Positions 12,202 through 23,600 of a DNA stretch of 64,000 nt are shown here, one piece after another. The notes under the pieces are model-generated. The model did no database searches and was not told where the DNA came from. It was given only the letters and a program-made list of their open reading frames with translations. The translations under genes and the position numbers were made by a program. Within the stretch, counting starts at the first letter, position 1, and every line of letters begins with the position of its first letter. Source of the stretch: Mermis nigrescens. Taxonomy: Eukaryota > Nematoda > Enoplea > Mermithida > Mermithidae. The stretch is taken from contig JAVLUZ010000228.1 of the NCBI GenBank assembly GCA_036768485.1, positions 814,379 through 878,378 of the forward strand. Direction: 5' to 3'.

Positions 12202-13302
12202 GTTTATAGGCGCTTTGCAAACACCGTTTTTTCCCCAGCAATTTGGTTGACATTATAGACCGAACCCAAAATTTTTTTCCACTTTTTCCGACTTTTTTCA
12301 ACATTATTTGGGAGGTCTACAAACGTTCAAAATAGAGCACCTGTGTTGAAAAATCAGTGTTTTTAAGTGGAAAATTTTATGTACACATGCAATAGCGGTG
12401 TTTGATGCACTTTTTGTATAAAAATTTCGCGCTCTACAAGAATATCACGATCAGTAACGTTATTTATGTTGATACTTGAATTTCCTTCCTTCAGTAAAGC
12501 ATTTTAGCCAATTCTGAAGTCGTTTTTGACAATTAAAACTATAATTTATCAAATGGCGCGAAGCGCTAGAAAATTTTGAAATTTTAGCTCTCTAAATCAT
12601 TTTTGCATTTCAAAAACTGTGCAGAAGGTAAGGATTTTCAATCGTAGTGGAGTTCTAGGACCAGATTATCGATAAAAAATGCTGCAATTGGCGACGCGCG
12701 GCTTAAACATCAATAACAAGTAAGAATTAAATCAATTCGGCGCGAAGCGCCTAAAATTTTTTGTAGTTTCACTTCTCTAAAACGCATTTTTGCATTACAA
12801 AAACTAACTGAATCCGTGCAGAAAATAAGGATTTTCAATCGTAGTAAAGTTCTAGATCAAATTGTCGATAACAATGCTGCAGTTGATGCGGCGCGGCTCA
12901 AATACTAATAACAAAAAAGAATTAAATCAATTCGTCGCGAAGCGCCGAAAAATTTTTGTAGTTTCACTTCTCTAAAACGCATTTTTGCATTACAAAAACC
13001 AACTGAATCCGTGCATAAGATAAGGATTATCAATCGTAGTGAAGTTCTAGACCAGATTGTCGATAAAAATGCTGCGATTGGCGCGGCACGGCTTAAGGAT
13101 TACTAATAAGTAAGAATTTAATCAATTCAGGGCGAAGCGCCGAAAAATTTTCGAAGTTTTAACTCTCTAAAACCATTTTTAACATTACAAAAAGTTTCCA
13201 CAAATGCCAAACAAGCCCAAAATTTTTTCCATTTCCCAAAATTCTATTTGACAAATAGACTAAAAAGTGGAAAAAAACGGTGTTTGCAAACGTCTATGAA
13301 AC
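12202..13302. mobile_element. Small inverted-repeat (foldback) element with internal tandem repeats
   Basis: The left end 'tttataggcgctttgcaaac' and the reverse complement of the right end 'catagacgtttgcaaac' match and continue into 'accgttttttcc' on both sides. 'cccaaaatttttt' follows on both arms. The interior is filled by four tandem 184-195 bp units (12543-13205). No coding is seen. Confidence 0.65.
12543..13205 (+). repeat. Four tandem 184-195 bp units, each with a gcgcgaagcgc core
   Basis: Units start at 12555, 12739, 12934 and 13129 with 'ggcgcgaagcgc' or a one-base variant. They share 'ttctctaaaacgcattttt', 'aggattttcaatcgtag' and 'gataaaaatgctgc'. The core is a near-perfect palindrome that also occurs singly elsewhere in the window. 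Confidence 0.85.
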
Positions 13303-13857
13303 TGATAAAAACAATTAGACGGTGTGTAAAGCTATGTATTTCTGCACTTCGTGATGTTAAGTGAATAAATAAATAAATGAATGAATGATTTACTACGGAA
13401 GCACGAAACTTATTTGGATATAGTTATAACTTAAGGCTAAACTTTACTATATGGTGTGAACGAAAAACTTGCAGATGTACGTGGAAAGGAACGATATTGA
13501 TTGAAATGAGGAGGACATGCATAAAGAAGGTGCGGAAAAAAAATTTTATGAAAAACGGACCAATATTGGTGAAGATAGAGTTACTCAGGATATGGCTACT
13601 TTAAAGTGAGGTATTTTACAGTTTACCAAAAATGTTCGAATTTGGGCTGAAAACATATGTATCTGACATTTTCAAGGTCGCTGATTACGAAAGAATAACT
13701 TTTATTTAACGAAAAAAAAAATTTTGTTTGAAAATTTTCAAATTTGAAAAAATGATTTTTTGCATGTCCTTTCTGTCTAGGTAATGTGAAAATTCAAGTT
13801 TCTGCTTAAATGACGCTTAGCTTAGGCTTATTTATCTGAGAAGGTGTTTTGGCCGCT

Positions 13858-13965
13858 TAGGTCGAGGTCGCTCCCGCTTAGGTCGATGCTTAGGTCAACG
13901 TATAGATGCTTAGGTCGATGTATAGATGCTCAGGTCGATGGCATAGATGCTTTTCAGGTCGACCT
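13858..13965 (+). repeat. Minisatellite, unit about 20 bp (gatgcttaggtcgatgtata)
   Basis: Five imperfect copies of a unit with 'gcttaggtcgatg' and 'gtatagatgc'. Confidence 0.75.
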
Positions 13966-14549
13966 AAGTTAAGCATGTTCTGCATTCCACTGTTTGAATC
14001 TTCAAATGGTTGGAACTTTGAGATAATCCAAAAAATGCTTGAATCGTATTTAAGTAGAAATCTTTAACTGGATTTAAACAATGCTAAAAAATAGTGAAAT
14101 TAGAAAAAATTTCTGAAAATTTGGGCAAAAAGGTAAAAAAATTTTTTTAATCTTGGTATTCATTGTGGTAACTTAATTTTTTGTAATTCAGACCTTGGTG
14201 GCAGGAAAATATTAATTAGTAAAAATTGGAAACCTTTGATAAAACTGCTAAGATTACTTAAAGTGGCTCAAAATGGTGAATGTCGAAGTATGATGTTTGA
14301 AGTACCAAAAATTTGCAGAGTTTTGTATGGATTTGGTTTATTATTTTTTTCCGCGTCTTTTAGTGACACAAAGTATCGTTTTTGTACTGTATGGCAGTTC
14401 TGCCGGGATTACAAAATTTACCAACATATTCTTCAAAAAAAACTCCTAACTTAACACTTAGGTCTTAACTATGAACGAAATAAATTCTTAATGTGAAAGA
14501 TCTCTAAGTATAAAATTATATACAACTAACTAACTACAGTACAATGGTA

Positions 14550-15075
14550 GAATGAATGAATGAAATAATTTATTACTGAACGCGACACGAAAGATGCAAA
14601 AGAGTAATAAAGCGTACGGTCAATAGAATAAGCGTACAGCAAAAGGCGATGATGAGTCATGAAAATGACGATTTAAGCCTCGCTCCTATAATAAATTTGG
14701 ATAAGTCGCATCAATTAATCTAGATTTATGGTTTAAGTTAGGGGAAGAGACTACAAAATCAGGTAGGTGATTCCAAACAGAGATATACTTATAGAAAAGT
14801 CAAATTTTTGTAAATTAGAACGGACAAGAGGAACAACTAGCTTGAAATGATTTGTGCAGCGAGTAGTATTTTGATTAAGCACAAAAAAATCTGTCATGGA
14901 AAGAAGATTTTTGATTAATAATTTGATACATCATACATAAATATGAAGGCGACGTAATTCTAATCGACAAGTTAAGTTGTTGGGCGTTCGTCGTAAGAAA
15001 GAGGGCTATGATATGCAACTATGTATTTAGTAAATTCACGCTGAAGAGCTTCCAGCCTGCTGGGATACTAATATA
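14550..15075 (-). pseudogene. LINE (non-LTR retrotransposon) reverse transcriptase C-terminus and 3' tail
   Basis: Read on the minus strand, 15075 to 14686 gives fragments typical of the end of a LINE reverse transcriptase: first 'RLEALQREFTKYIVAYHSPL', then, after a stop and frameshifts, a segment ending with 'SVWNHLPDFVV' and a terminal stop at 14686. Downstream (14685-14550) is a short 3' region that ends in 'ttcattcattcatt', a microsatellite-type tail common in CR1/L2/Jockey-like LINEs. The copy is 5'-truncated and dead. The clade cannot be fixed from this piece. Confidence 0.65.
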
Positions 15076-15317
15076 AGAAGTAAGAAGCTTAATGTATGAT
15101 AATTATAACTTGCTGTTCAAGTTTTGAAAATTCTCCTGAATTCTCCTAGGATTTTCAGATTCTCCTGAATTCTCCTGACATTTAAAATTCTCCTGCATTC
15201 TCCTGCAGGTTTACAATTTCTCCTGAAATTCCTGAAAAGCCCATTCTCCTGCTCCTGCTCCTAAAATGTTAGATTCCTCCTGAATCTGTGAGAGAATTTT
15301 GCACCTGGCAACCCTGA

Positions 15318-15335
15318 CGCCAGCGGAAGCTGGCG
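15318..15335. other. Perfect hairpin cgccagc-ggaa-gctggcg
   Basis: Seven-bp perfect stem with a ggaa loop, directly at the outer edge of the hAT-like element's right end. A second hairpin with a 9-bp stem (aaaactgcg/cgcagtttt) lies at 15393-15416. The remaining sequence to 16400 has no supportable gene. Confidence 0.5.
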
Positions 15336-16419
15336 GAGAGGCTCTCAGGCTCAAAAACTAATAGTAAAATGTAAAAATCTTAAAGTGCCGTCAAAACTGC
15401 GCTCGCACGCAGTTTTAACTGACGCGGAAAAAGAAAGTGCAACAACACGAACCAAGAGATATGAAAAGGATCTATGAATACGACAATAGGCCTATAAAAA
15501 AGCTACGGTAAAGGTATGCGTTAAACGAAATAGGCGCAAATATGAGACACATATGATCTTCTAACACACGTAAGATATGATAACACACATACAAATTCGT
15601 ACTCAAGTCGCATTAAGCCTGAGTGCCTATTTTCCTATCCCGGATTTTCATTAAATGATGCATCGTTCGTTATATACTTTAGGGGAAGGTGACCCGGGCG
15701 ACTCACTTAAGCGTTGCGCTTAACGGTCGTGTACGCGTATGGAAATTCGAGCACAAGAATGTACATCTGGGGCAATCAGGTTTTTACTGTTTCAAAAAAA
15801 AATCAAGTTTCCAAAATTTTTTTCAGTAAACGAGGTTATGTAACAACTGGCCCAAAACCGAATTTATTTACACTCAATGGGGATCGATTTTTGTAAAGTT
15901 TACACAAAAATAAAATGGCCACTTTCTTCGTTCCGAAGTCGGGAGAGGTCGAATAGGGTAAAATAAGCGCCTTCCTATGGGGTAAGCAATAAAATGTGAT
16001 AAACACGTATTTTTCACTGTCCACCAAGATTGAACACTTTGAATCTGAACCGAACGCCTCCCATTGAGTGTACATAAATTCGGTTTGGGCCAGTTTGTAG
16101 CCCTTTGATTGTAGTACGTTTGTATGTGCAAAACTTATGTTCCGCAAAAATATTTGATATGATTTTACTAATTAAATACGAAAACCTGTTTTTTTCGCCC
16201 ATTTTACACCTCAGATTTCGAGCTTTACACCCCTATAAACAACTCAATATTATGTTTTTTTTTGAATGCAATTTGCTTCGATGTGTAGCCCTTAAAGTTA
16301 CTTTATTTTTTATCTATTCAAATTATCTTAACTCATATAACCGAAAAAGTTGGCAGAGAAATCTTGGACAAAATCTGTTTTTTTACTCATCCACTAGAGG
16401 TAAAGTTTAAAACCCTGGT

Positions 16420-17575
16420 ACTGTGTATTGATTGTAGAAAAAGTTTGAAGGTCAGATTCATTATTCTGACCTCACAGAGAGCATTTTTAAAAATTCATCA
16501 TCTCCGACGTACTGGGTGGAAAAAATTTTTCAGTGTAAAGTTCACACTCTGCACTAATAACGTAATATTGATTGTAAAGAAACAAAATAAATTTTGACGT
16601 AAGTTAAGACGAGGCAGATTTTAAAGGTAGTTACCACGTTCTTTTCAATAAGTGAAGAATATGGCAAAAATATTTTTTGTTCCTTTGCACTCTTTACACT
16701 TCTAGATTCTAAATATTATTTTTAAGAAAATAAAAAGCCTCTGTGATTTTTTAACCAGTCTACCTTTTGAGACCAATCAGACTGCATAGAATGTAAACTG
16801 AGTTAGATATGCTCGGTCACACGAAAACTGTAAAAATACTAGGCTTACACTCCCAGTAACAACCAAATGATGTAAAGAAATTTTAAGACCAGATTCGTAA
16901 CCTACTACACGTTTTTTAAAAAATTCATCATCCACGCTAGGCGGAAAAAATTTTTTTTTCAGTGTAAAGTTTGTCTCGCACTAATAACGCAATATTGTAA
17001 AGAAAACAAATAAATTTTGACGTGTAGCGCCTAAGACGAGGCACATTTTAAAGGTAGTTACCTACGTTCCCATATACTAGAGAATATGGCAGGGAAAAAT
17101 ATTTTTTTTGTCCCAGCCTCTTTACAATAAACTGCCTCTAAATTGAAAATTTTACTTTTTAAGAAAAATAAAAAGTCTTTCCTAGATTTTTTAACCGTCT
17201 ACCTTTTGAAACCAATCAGACTGCATAGAATGTAAAAACTGAGTTAGATATGCTCTTGCACACGAAAACTGTAAAAATGTCTAGTTTACACTCCTGTGCA
17301 ACAACCAATGAGGAAGAAATTTTAAGACCAGATTCAACCTACTGATTAGGAAACATTTCTAAAAAAAACTGGCCCTCCGCAAATTATCTGAATTTTTGGT
17401 GTAAACTTTACACACTCACGACGCGCTCGCATTGAGTGTTAACAAGAAAAAAAATGGGGGCACCAAGTTTTTTTATTATCACCTTTTAAAAAAAACCCCA
17501 TCTCTCAGATGTGTGCCGTTATAGCTGTGAAGGGGGGGACATGCTGCTAGCAGGTGGTCACGCGCTACCTATGAT
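16420..17575 (+). repeat. Satellite-like block S, copy 1 (two units of about 450 bp plus tail)
   Basis: Two degenerate units (about 16440-16880 and 16880-17340) share 'cagtgtaaagtt', 'actaataacgcaatatt', 'aaataaattttgacgt', 'gtctaccttttgaaaccaat' and 'gactgcatagaatgtaaa'. A tail (17397-17575) contains 'gtgtaaactttacac' and 'gtgtgccgttatagctgtga'. The same arrangement recurs at 60370-61590, and the tail alone at 38395-38555. Confidence 0.8.
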
Positions 17576-17824
17576 TAGAGAAGCTTGATTTCATGATTTT
17601 ATAACATGTGTTATAAAAGTTGCAGATCGTATTTTACACATTTTTGAATGTTCAAATACGTTTTTTTTCACAGTTTTGTGCGAACTCAATGACATTTTTT
17701 GAATTTCTCATGCTCTGGCTACCAGAAATATGTATTTTTATTCATTTTTGTTATCTCCTAAATGACTAGATTTTCGATCTAGACCTTGGTAACACTAGTG
17801 TGCGACCCCTGGTAACAGGAGGGT

Positions 17825-18240
17825 TAATGTTTGCTGAGTTTGAAAAATTCTGTGCTATCTTTTGAAAACCTTTGTTGTATTTTACGAAGTTTGAAAATGT
17901 TTGCTTAGTTTGAAAAACTCTGCTATTTTGAAAACTTTGCTGTATTTTCGAAATTTGAAAAAACTTGGTTGAATGTTTGCTAAGTTTGAAAACTTTCTGC
18001 TATCTTTTTTAAAAACCTTTGCTGAATTTACGAAATTTGAAAACTCGGTTGTTTTTTGTTATTTGAAAACTGTGTGCTAAATTTTCTTAAAAACCTCTAT
18101 GTATTATACGAAATTAGAAAACTTGTCGTATTATCACTAAGTTTGAAAAAACCGTGTGCGCTAATTTTTTTAAAACCTTTGTTGTATTTTACAAAATTTT
18201 GAAAAATTCGTTTTTTTCCAAGTTTGAAAAACTCATAATG
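17825..18240 (+). repeat. Degenerate tandem repeat, unit about 75-80 bp
   Basis: Five or so imperfect units built from 'gtttgaaaactttgctgt', 'aaacctttgttgtatttta' and 'cgaaatttgaaaa'. No coding. The flank 18241-18690 contains no gene I recognise. Confidence 0.65.
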
Positions 18241-18689
18241 TTTTTCGATTTCATGGGGTAATTGCAGAGCATCAACAACACTCAATACTTACAAGCAAAA
18301 TTTCCAAGTTTTGCAAACATTATTCGAATCGCTTAGGATCATCTATTTTTCAGACTAAACGGTCTATAATTTTGAATTTTCTTTATGTCATTCAAACGTC
18401 ATTTTGAATGATGAATGCTAGTTTTTATTGAAATAAATCGTGCCTCTTGAGACTTCAGTTTGAATTTTCGAATGCATTTATCTTAGAGTTTGTACATGGA
18501 CATTCAACTTGCTTGACCTTATACGATGTTTTTTTCAAACCAGAAGGTTCATTGTTTTGGAAATTTTTGTTGATTGCTTTTTGAATTTCTTCGTTGTAAT
18601 TGCCACAAAGTTTGAAAACTTGGGTTGTAACTTGTAAGTATGCATATTAGTAATATTTTTCAATTGACCCTTTGTTTTCTGTACCAGAA

Positions 18690-18850
18690 TTCAATTTTCG
18701 TAAATTAGTTTTTGTTTTTTTCGCAATCTTTTGATGCCAATCAATAGTGCTCGATGAGAAACGCGTTGAAAAATGGTGGTTTTTCGCCGTACCACCATTT
18801 TTAAGGTCATTTTTTGGCTTTTGAAAAATCTTGCACACCCAGAACTTTGT
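18690..18850 (-). repeat. Dispersed repeat R1 copy
   Basis: Reverse-oriented: 'tgccaatcaatagtgctcga', 'tgagaaacgcgttgaaaa', then 'ccaccatttttaaggtcatt'. Confidence 0.65.
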
Positions 18851-19346
18851 TAAGCCGCACACCTAAGCAGATAATTCATTTAGTTTAGCAAAACGGCAGT
18901 TTTGCATAAATTTTTTTCAAAAATGGTCTATTTCGGTCTCTGGGCGTTCAGCAGTTAAACCATAGCGTAGAACGCCTTAATTTGCATTTAAATTGTGTTT
19001 TTGGTTGCGTTGTAATGCGAATCGAATAAAAAATTTGAAGAAAGCCTTTCGCCACATCCAAATGTCCACACCTTTTGGAAATTTTTGATCAGGTTTTATT
19101 CTACTTTTCAGTTTTGTTTGTCTACGCTCACCATCACGTGACGTTGTAAAGGAAGACACGTAAGGCAATAAACCATAAGTGAAAAATACACGTACCTAAA
19201 TATAAGATATTAAAAACAAAAAGCCGATGCATGATATACCGAAGCAGAGGTAATACTAAACATGATTTAACAACCGCGTATGAGTCATGCATAGTAATCT
19301 AGGGTTTTCCCAAAGTTCTGTAAGTTTTCTAAAACCGCTCAGATCC

Positions 19347-19560
19347 ATAGGTGGGCGCCACCAAAAGTTCTAGGGAAGGCAAATTTTTTCAGCGTCAAAA
19401 AAATGGCCTCAAAAATGCTGGTATAGCGAAAAACACAATTTTTTAACGTTTCTCATCGAGCACTATCCATTGGCATCACTAGAAAAGAACAAGGAGGAAT
19501 TTTGCTTTTATGGGGTATTTTGGTTTCTGGAGAGGGCATGCCCCAAACCCTACATGCTCA
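19347..19560 (+). repeat. Dispersed repeat R1 copy
   Basis: Forward R1 with 'gtgggcgccaccaaaa', 'aatggcctcaaaaatgctgg', 'tttctcatcgagcactatcc' and a G-rich end. The interval 18851-19346 shows nothing supportable. Confidence 0.7.
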
Positions 19561-19928
19561 AGCAATGTTCAGATCCTCAAAGGACAAACATATTTTAGTG
19601 ACTATATTTGACAAAAGACGAGTTTTTTGAGTCAGTCTCAGCATTTTATTTCCTAAATTAAGCTGAAATTTCTTGTTTAACATTTCAGTGCTAAAATCAG
19701 GCTGAATAAATTTAGTATTCCGATCAAAAACTACGTTTATTGAGAAGGACTCTAAAATGCGAAGTTTCCAGCCGCTTAATGTTTTTTACTAAATCTATTA
19801 TGTAAACAAACATTAGAGCCGATAATGTTTCGAAAATTTAAAACGCATTTCTATATGAATGGCAACACACGCCATCATAAACCTTTATAATTCGATTCAT
19901 TAAAGTGTCATGGACTGTACAACAAGAC

Positions 19929-19934
19929 TTTATT
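19929..19934 (-). terminator. Candidate poly(A) signal AATAAA of the transporter gene
   Basis: AATAAA on the minus strand, about 320 nt downstream of the transporter stop codon at 20254. Position and sequence fit a 3' UTR end; no transcript evidence. Confidence 0.35.
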
Positions 19935-20253
19935 ACCCACATTAATATCTTTTAATATCGTTCGTAACCGCTTGATTGCGTTTTTCGATATGTCCTTTAC
20001 GAACTAAACAGCTCTCATAAATTAAAACATCAATAAAGAGCGAAAGAACAAACGCATGAAGCATCAAGATTACGAAAAAGCCTACTTTACACGACGCCGT
20101 TGTTTTAATGTAAACCACAAACCGCACACTCCCAAATAGTTTAAACAACGCGTTGTACAAAAACCAATAACACATTATAGCAGTCAACCAAAGGTACAAA
20201 TAAGCACTAGAAACCAGCCAAAAATGGCTCGAAAGTTGAGTGTGTAAAGTGGT

Positions 20254-20547
20254 TTACACTGCGCCATTGACGAACGGAAACCGGGAATATACGAAAATGG
20301 CGCCGATGACGAGAGTCGTTCCGAGCATAAAGAAAGGGGTGGGCCAAAAATCGAACAAAAAAATGGATGCGATGCAGCTGACGACGATGGCGGCCGAAGT
20401 GGCGAACCCCTTCAGAATATTATCGGCGTATTTGATCACCACGGCCACAGTAAGACCGCCGAGCGCGTAAACCAACACGATGAGCCAAACTAGTTCATCA
20501 TAACCATACAGTATACCCTGTTTCCGTACAGCAGCGCCATCTGTGGT
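20254..20547 (-). CDS. Transporter exon 4 (C-terminal)
   Basis: The acceptor is 'aatatcag' just before 20547. The exon reads [20 protein letters not shown] and onward, with the strongly conserved '[13 protein letters not shown]' loop and two closing hydrophobic helices, ending at a stop at 20254. Phase 0 joins exactly to exon 3. The G+C content is visibly higher than in the surrounding intron, as expected for real coding sequence. Confidence 0.88.
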   Translation of the reverse strand, partial: TTDGAAVRKQGILYGYDELVWLIVLVYALGGLTVAVVIKYADNILKGFATSAAIVVSCIASIFLFDFWPTPFFMLGTTLVIGAIFVYSRFPFVNGAV

Positions 20548-20613
20548 CTGATATTTATTAAAATATGGCAATTAGTAATAAAAATAATTAATATATATAT
20601 TATTATTATATAA

Positions 20614-20687
<74 letters not shown>

Positions 20688-23600
20688 TAATAATAATAAC
20701 AATAATAATAATAATAGCAACAATAATAAAAATAAAAACAATTATAATATTATTATTATTAATAGTAATATTAATAGTAATTTTTGAATAGTTCATTCAC
20801 CCAAAATGAAGGCAGGGGTAAAAGCCGTCACAGAGGGGAAATCTATCGAGGCAAAGATACAGGGGTAGGCGATAAACTAGCCGAAAAATAGGGCACCCCA
20901 CCATAAACATACAGCCTTAAATATACAAAGAGCTAGGCCACCAATAATTTTTTCAAAGTAACATTTCCGTGCTAGAAACAATCGGTACATGTCAAAAACT
21001 CAATTTTTGTTGCGGTCAGCACGATCCCTTCTTTTCTAGAAATAATAAAACATGTGAGAATTTAAAAATTGGAAAAATTCGAAAAATTGAAGAAGATTCG
21101 AGTAAATGAACAGAATATATATAGTCAAAAACTCGAAATAGACGCAAAGTTATAAAATTTGGCACTTTTGAGCTAGAATTAAGCTAAAACGCTTAAAAGA
21201 CACGTTTAAAAAATAAATAGTTCTAGGATCAGAGCCACACTCGGGCGTCAGAGTGAAAGTGTGGGTTTAGGAAGGTTAAATTCCAGAATTGATTGACCCC
21301 CAGGATTGAGTTTGTGACATCTTTTTGAACTGTTAGACTTGTAATCCATTCAGACCACCCCCCGAGTATAGTGACTGTTATGAATATATTCTTTTAGATG
21401 TTTTGCAAGGAGACAGTAGCCTTGGGGGTTCAAAAAGCCAACGAACGCATCACACCAATCATGCTCAGCAAGAGGAATCTAAGTTGGGTGAGTGAAACCA
21501 AAAAAGTTTTTTAAGTGCCTGTTTGGGCTGGAAAAGGCGGATAACAGAGTCGGTGGCACCAACATTCTGAGAAGGGGTGTGCAAGATTTTCCAGTTAACA
21601 AAATGGCCTTAAAAATGGTGGTATTGCGAAAAACACAATTTTTAAACGTTTATCATCGATCATCATCCATTGGCATCAGAAATTGCGAAAAATTCCTCAA
21701 AACTTGAATTCTGAGAGGTGTTTTGATTATTTGGGGGACGTATTCGGCCTTCTGGGAAGTGCATACCCCCACGCCCACTTATGGTGGATAAGCGTATAGT
21801 ATGATCGCATGGCGTTTCTGACGATGTGACTCTTCTAATGTTGATAAGTAACAATAACTTTCTATGCTAAATTCAACAAAATGAAGGAAAAGATGGATGT
21901 TAGCGCGAAGCGCCAAAAAGATTATCATTATCGGACGTATAATGAGCAGTAGATATGCTTATCACAGGACGTTTTTGACGACTTATTTGGAAAATTCCTT
22001 GCGGGAAACGAATCATCATGTAACATCGTGAATGCAAAATGTGAGACGTGAAAATAGGAAAAAATAAGATAAAAGGTGACAAAAATGCGAAACGTCGAGA
22101 AATTGGGTATTCGCATTTCTATTCAATCGATAATTTTTGAATTTTGCTACCGTTTTTATTCTCCCTAATCTACTGACTCTTTTGTCAACATTGAATGAAT
22201 AAAGTGCAGAATGATGAAACTTCGACATCAATTACGAGATGAAACTTCTCAGGCAGGTGTTATTGAAAGGAAAAATGTGATCATCAGGCGCGTAAATACG
22301 AGGTTACTATCCAATATAATTAACTTTAGCAACAATAAAAATCATTCCATCAAGTACATACTTATTTTAATTTAGGGGATGAACAAGAAAAATCGAATTG
22401 TCAAAAAGCTTCTTGAATATATTATTTTTCAACGTAAACGCAACGAAATAAGATTAGTAGCCCAGACGTTTTGAGCGAAGAAATTTTGATAAAATTGGAT
22501 TAAATTAAATTAAATTGAACTTTGTGACAAATATGTAAAAGGGCAAGGAGCAAAACTTCCGACAAAAGATTAAACGAGTGAATAAAGATCGAAATAATAA
22601 TTTCTTACTCAAGAAATATTCCAAAAACGGAGCTGTTCTTCTCTTTTTATTCAGAGTAGAGCCAAGCGAGTCAGTAAATTTACACCGTTTTGTGCGTGGA
22701 ATGAGTTGAATTAATTTTACGAAAGTACGCAATATACAAAGTAAAAGCTGCGTTTGTATAATGATAGTGGAGAAATTCCGAATTTCGTATAGCCTAACAC
22801 TAAAATTTGAAAAGTTAAGTAGTTACCATAACAGGTGGGCGGCACGCAAATTCTGTGGGGGTAGCGGAAAAAAAAGGTGGTAGTATGGCGGAAAAAACAC
22901 AATTTTTTAATGTTTCTCATCGAGCACTATACATTGGCATCAATTGTGAATAAAACAAGGTGGGGATTTTGCTTTTTGGGGGTATTTTGGTTTCTGGGAG
23001 TGTATATCCCAAACCTCCCACGCCCAGGTGTAATTACCATCATAGTGAAGAAGCTGATAGGAAGGGCTAGCATGGCCAACTGAACGTTTCGCTCCAAAAC
23101 GGACACGTGACTACTTTTCAATATCTTCTCGAAATAAATGCCAGCAAAACCGGACAACAGGCAGGCAACTACGACTGCTGAAAAGCCGAGGAATGCGCCT
23201 GGGACGTCGGCGGTTTAAGGGACGTTGGCGGGATTGAGGTCAAAGACCACTGAGTAAAGGTCAAATTGAGCGCCGGTTCGGACGCTTTGGGGAACGACGC
23301 GGCCGTTTGCGCATTGACCAAAGAGATCCCGGCGAACAGGAGCAGCAGGGAGAACCATTGGGGCCACGAGAGGGGCTTGCGTAGTAGCCACACCGAGAAC
23401 AGGGCGGTGGTCAAGATCTTCAGCTGATAGGTCACCTTTAAGCGCGAGAGAAGAAAATTTAAAGCAAAGTTTGCTGCGCTAATAATGTAAAGCTGGAAAA
23501 GGTTAGCAGATGGAATCAGCAGTATGAGCAGGCGCACAGCTGGATTACTGATTTGGGGGGACTAAAATTTTGTAGTCAGATATCTTGACAAATACTTAAA

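Larger units (their letters stand above)
11538..15316. mobile_element. hAT-like DNA element with ttctcctga subterminal arrays
   Basis: The left end is 'cagtgttgccaggt' and the right end, on the other strand, 'cagggttgccaggt': 13 of 14 positions agree. The flanks read acgctcagc (11529-11537) and acgccagc (15317-15324), a likely 8-bp target duplication with one indel, as hAT elements make. Just inside each end lie many copies of 'ttctcctga' (11567-11651 and 15128-15280), in the same orientation at both ends. No hAT transposase is recognisable. The interior holds a foldback element (12202-13302), a LINE fragment (14550-15075) and a minisatellite (13858-13965). Confidence 0.65.

Noticed and set aside
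12543..13205. Regularly spaced repeats as a possible CRISPR array
   Set aside because: Units are 184-195 bp, tandem with no unique spacers, and the DNA is animal.
20490..20796. Leu-rich and Ile-rich open frames on the minus strand
   Set aside because: They are translations of the (TAA)n microsatellite.
21395..21494. Exon-like segment on the plus strand (acceptor ttcttttag, donor ggtgagtg)
   Set aside because: Both splice-like sites are good and the 90-nt segment is open ([20 protein letters not shown]), but I recognise no protein and no partner exon. Left unannotated.
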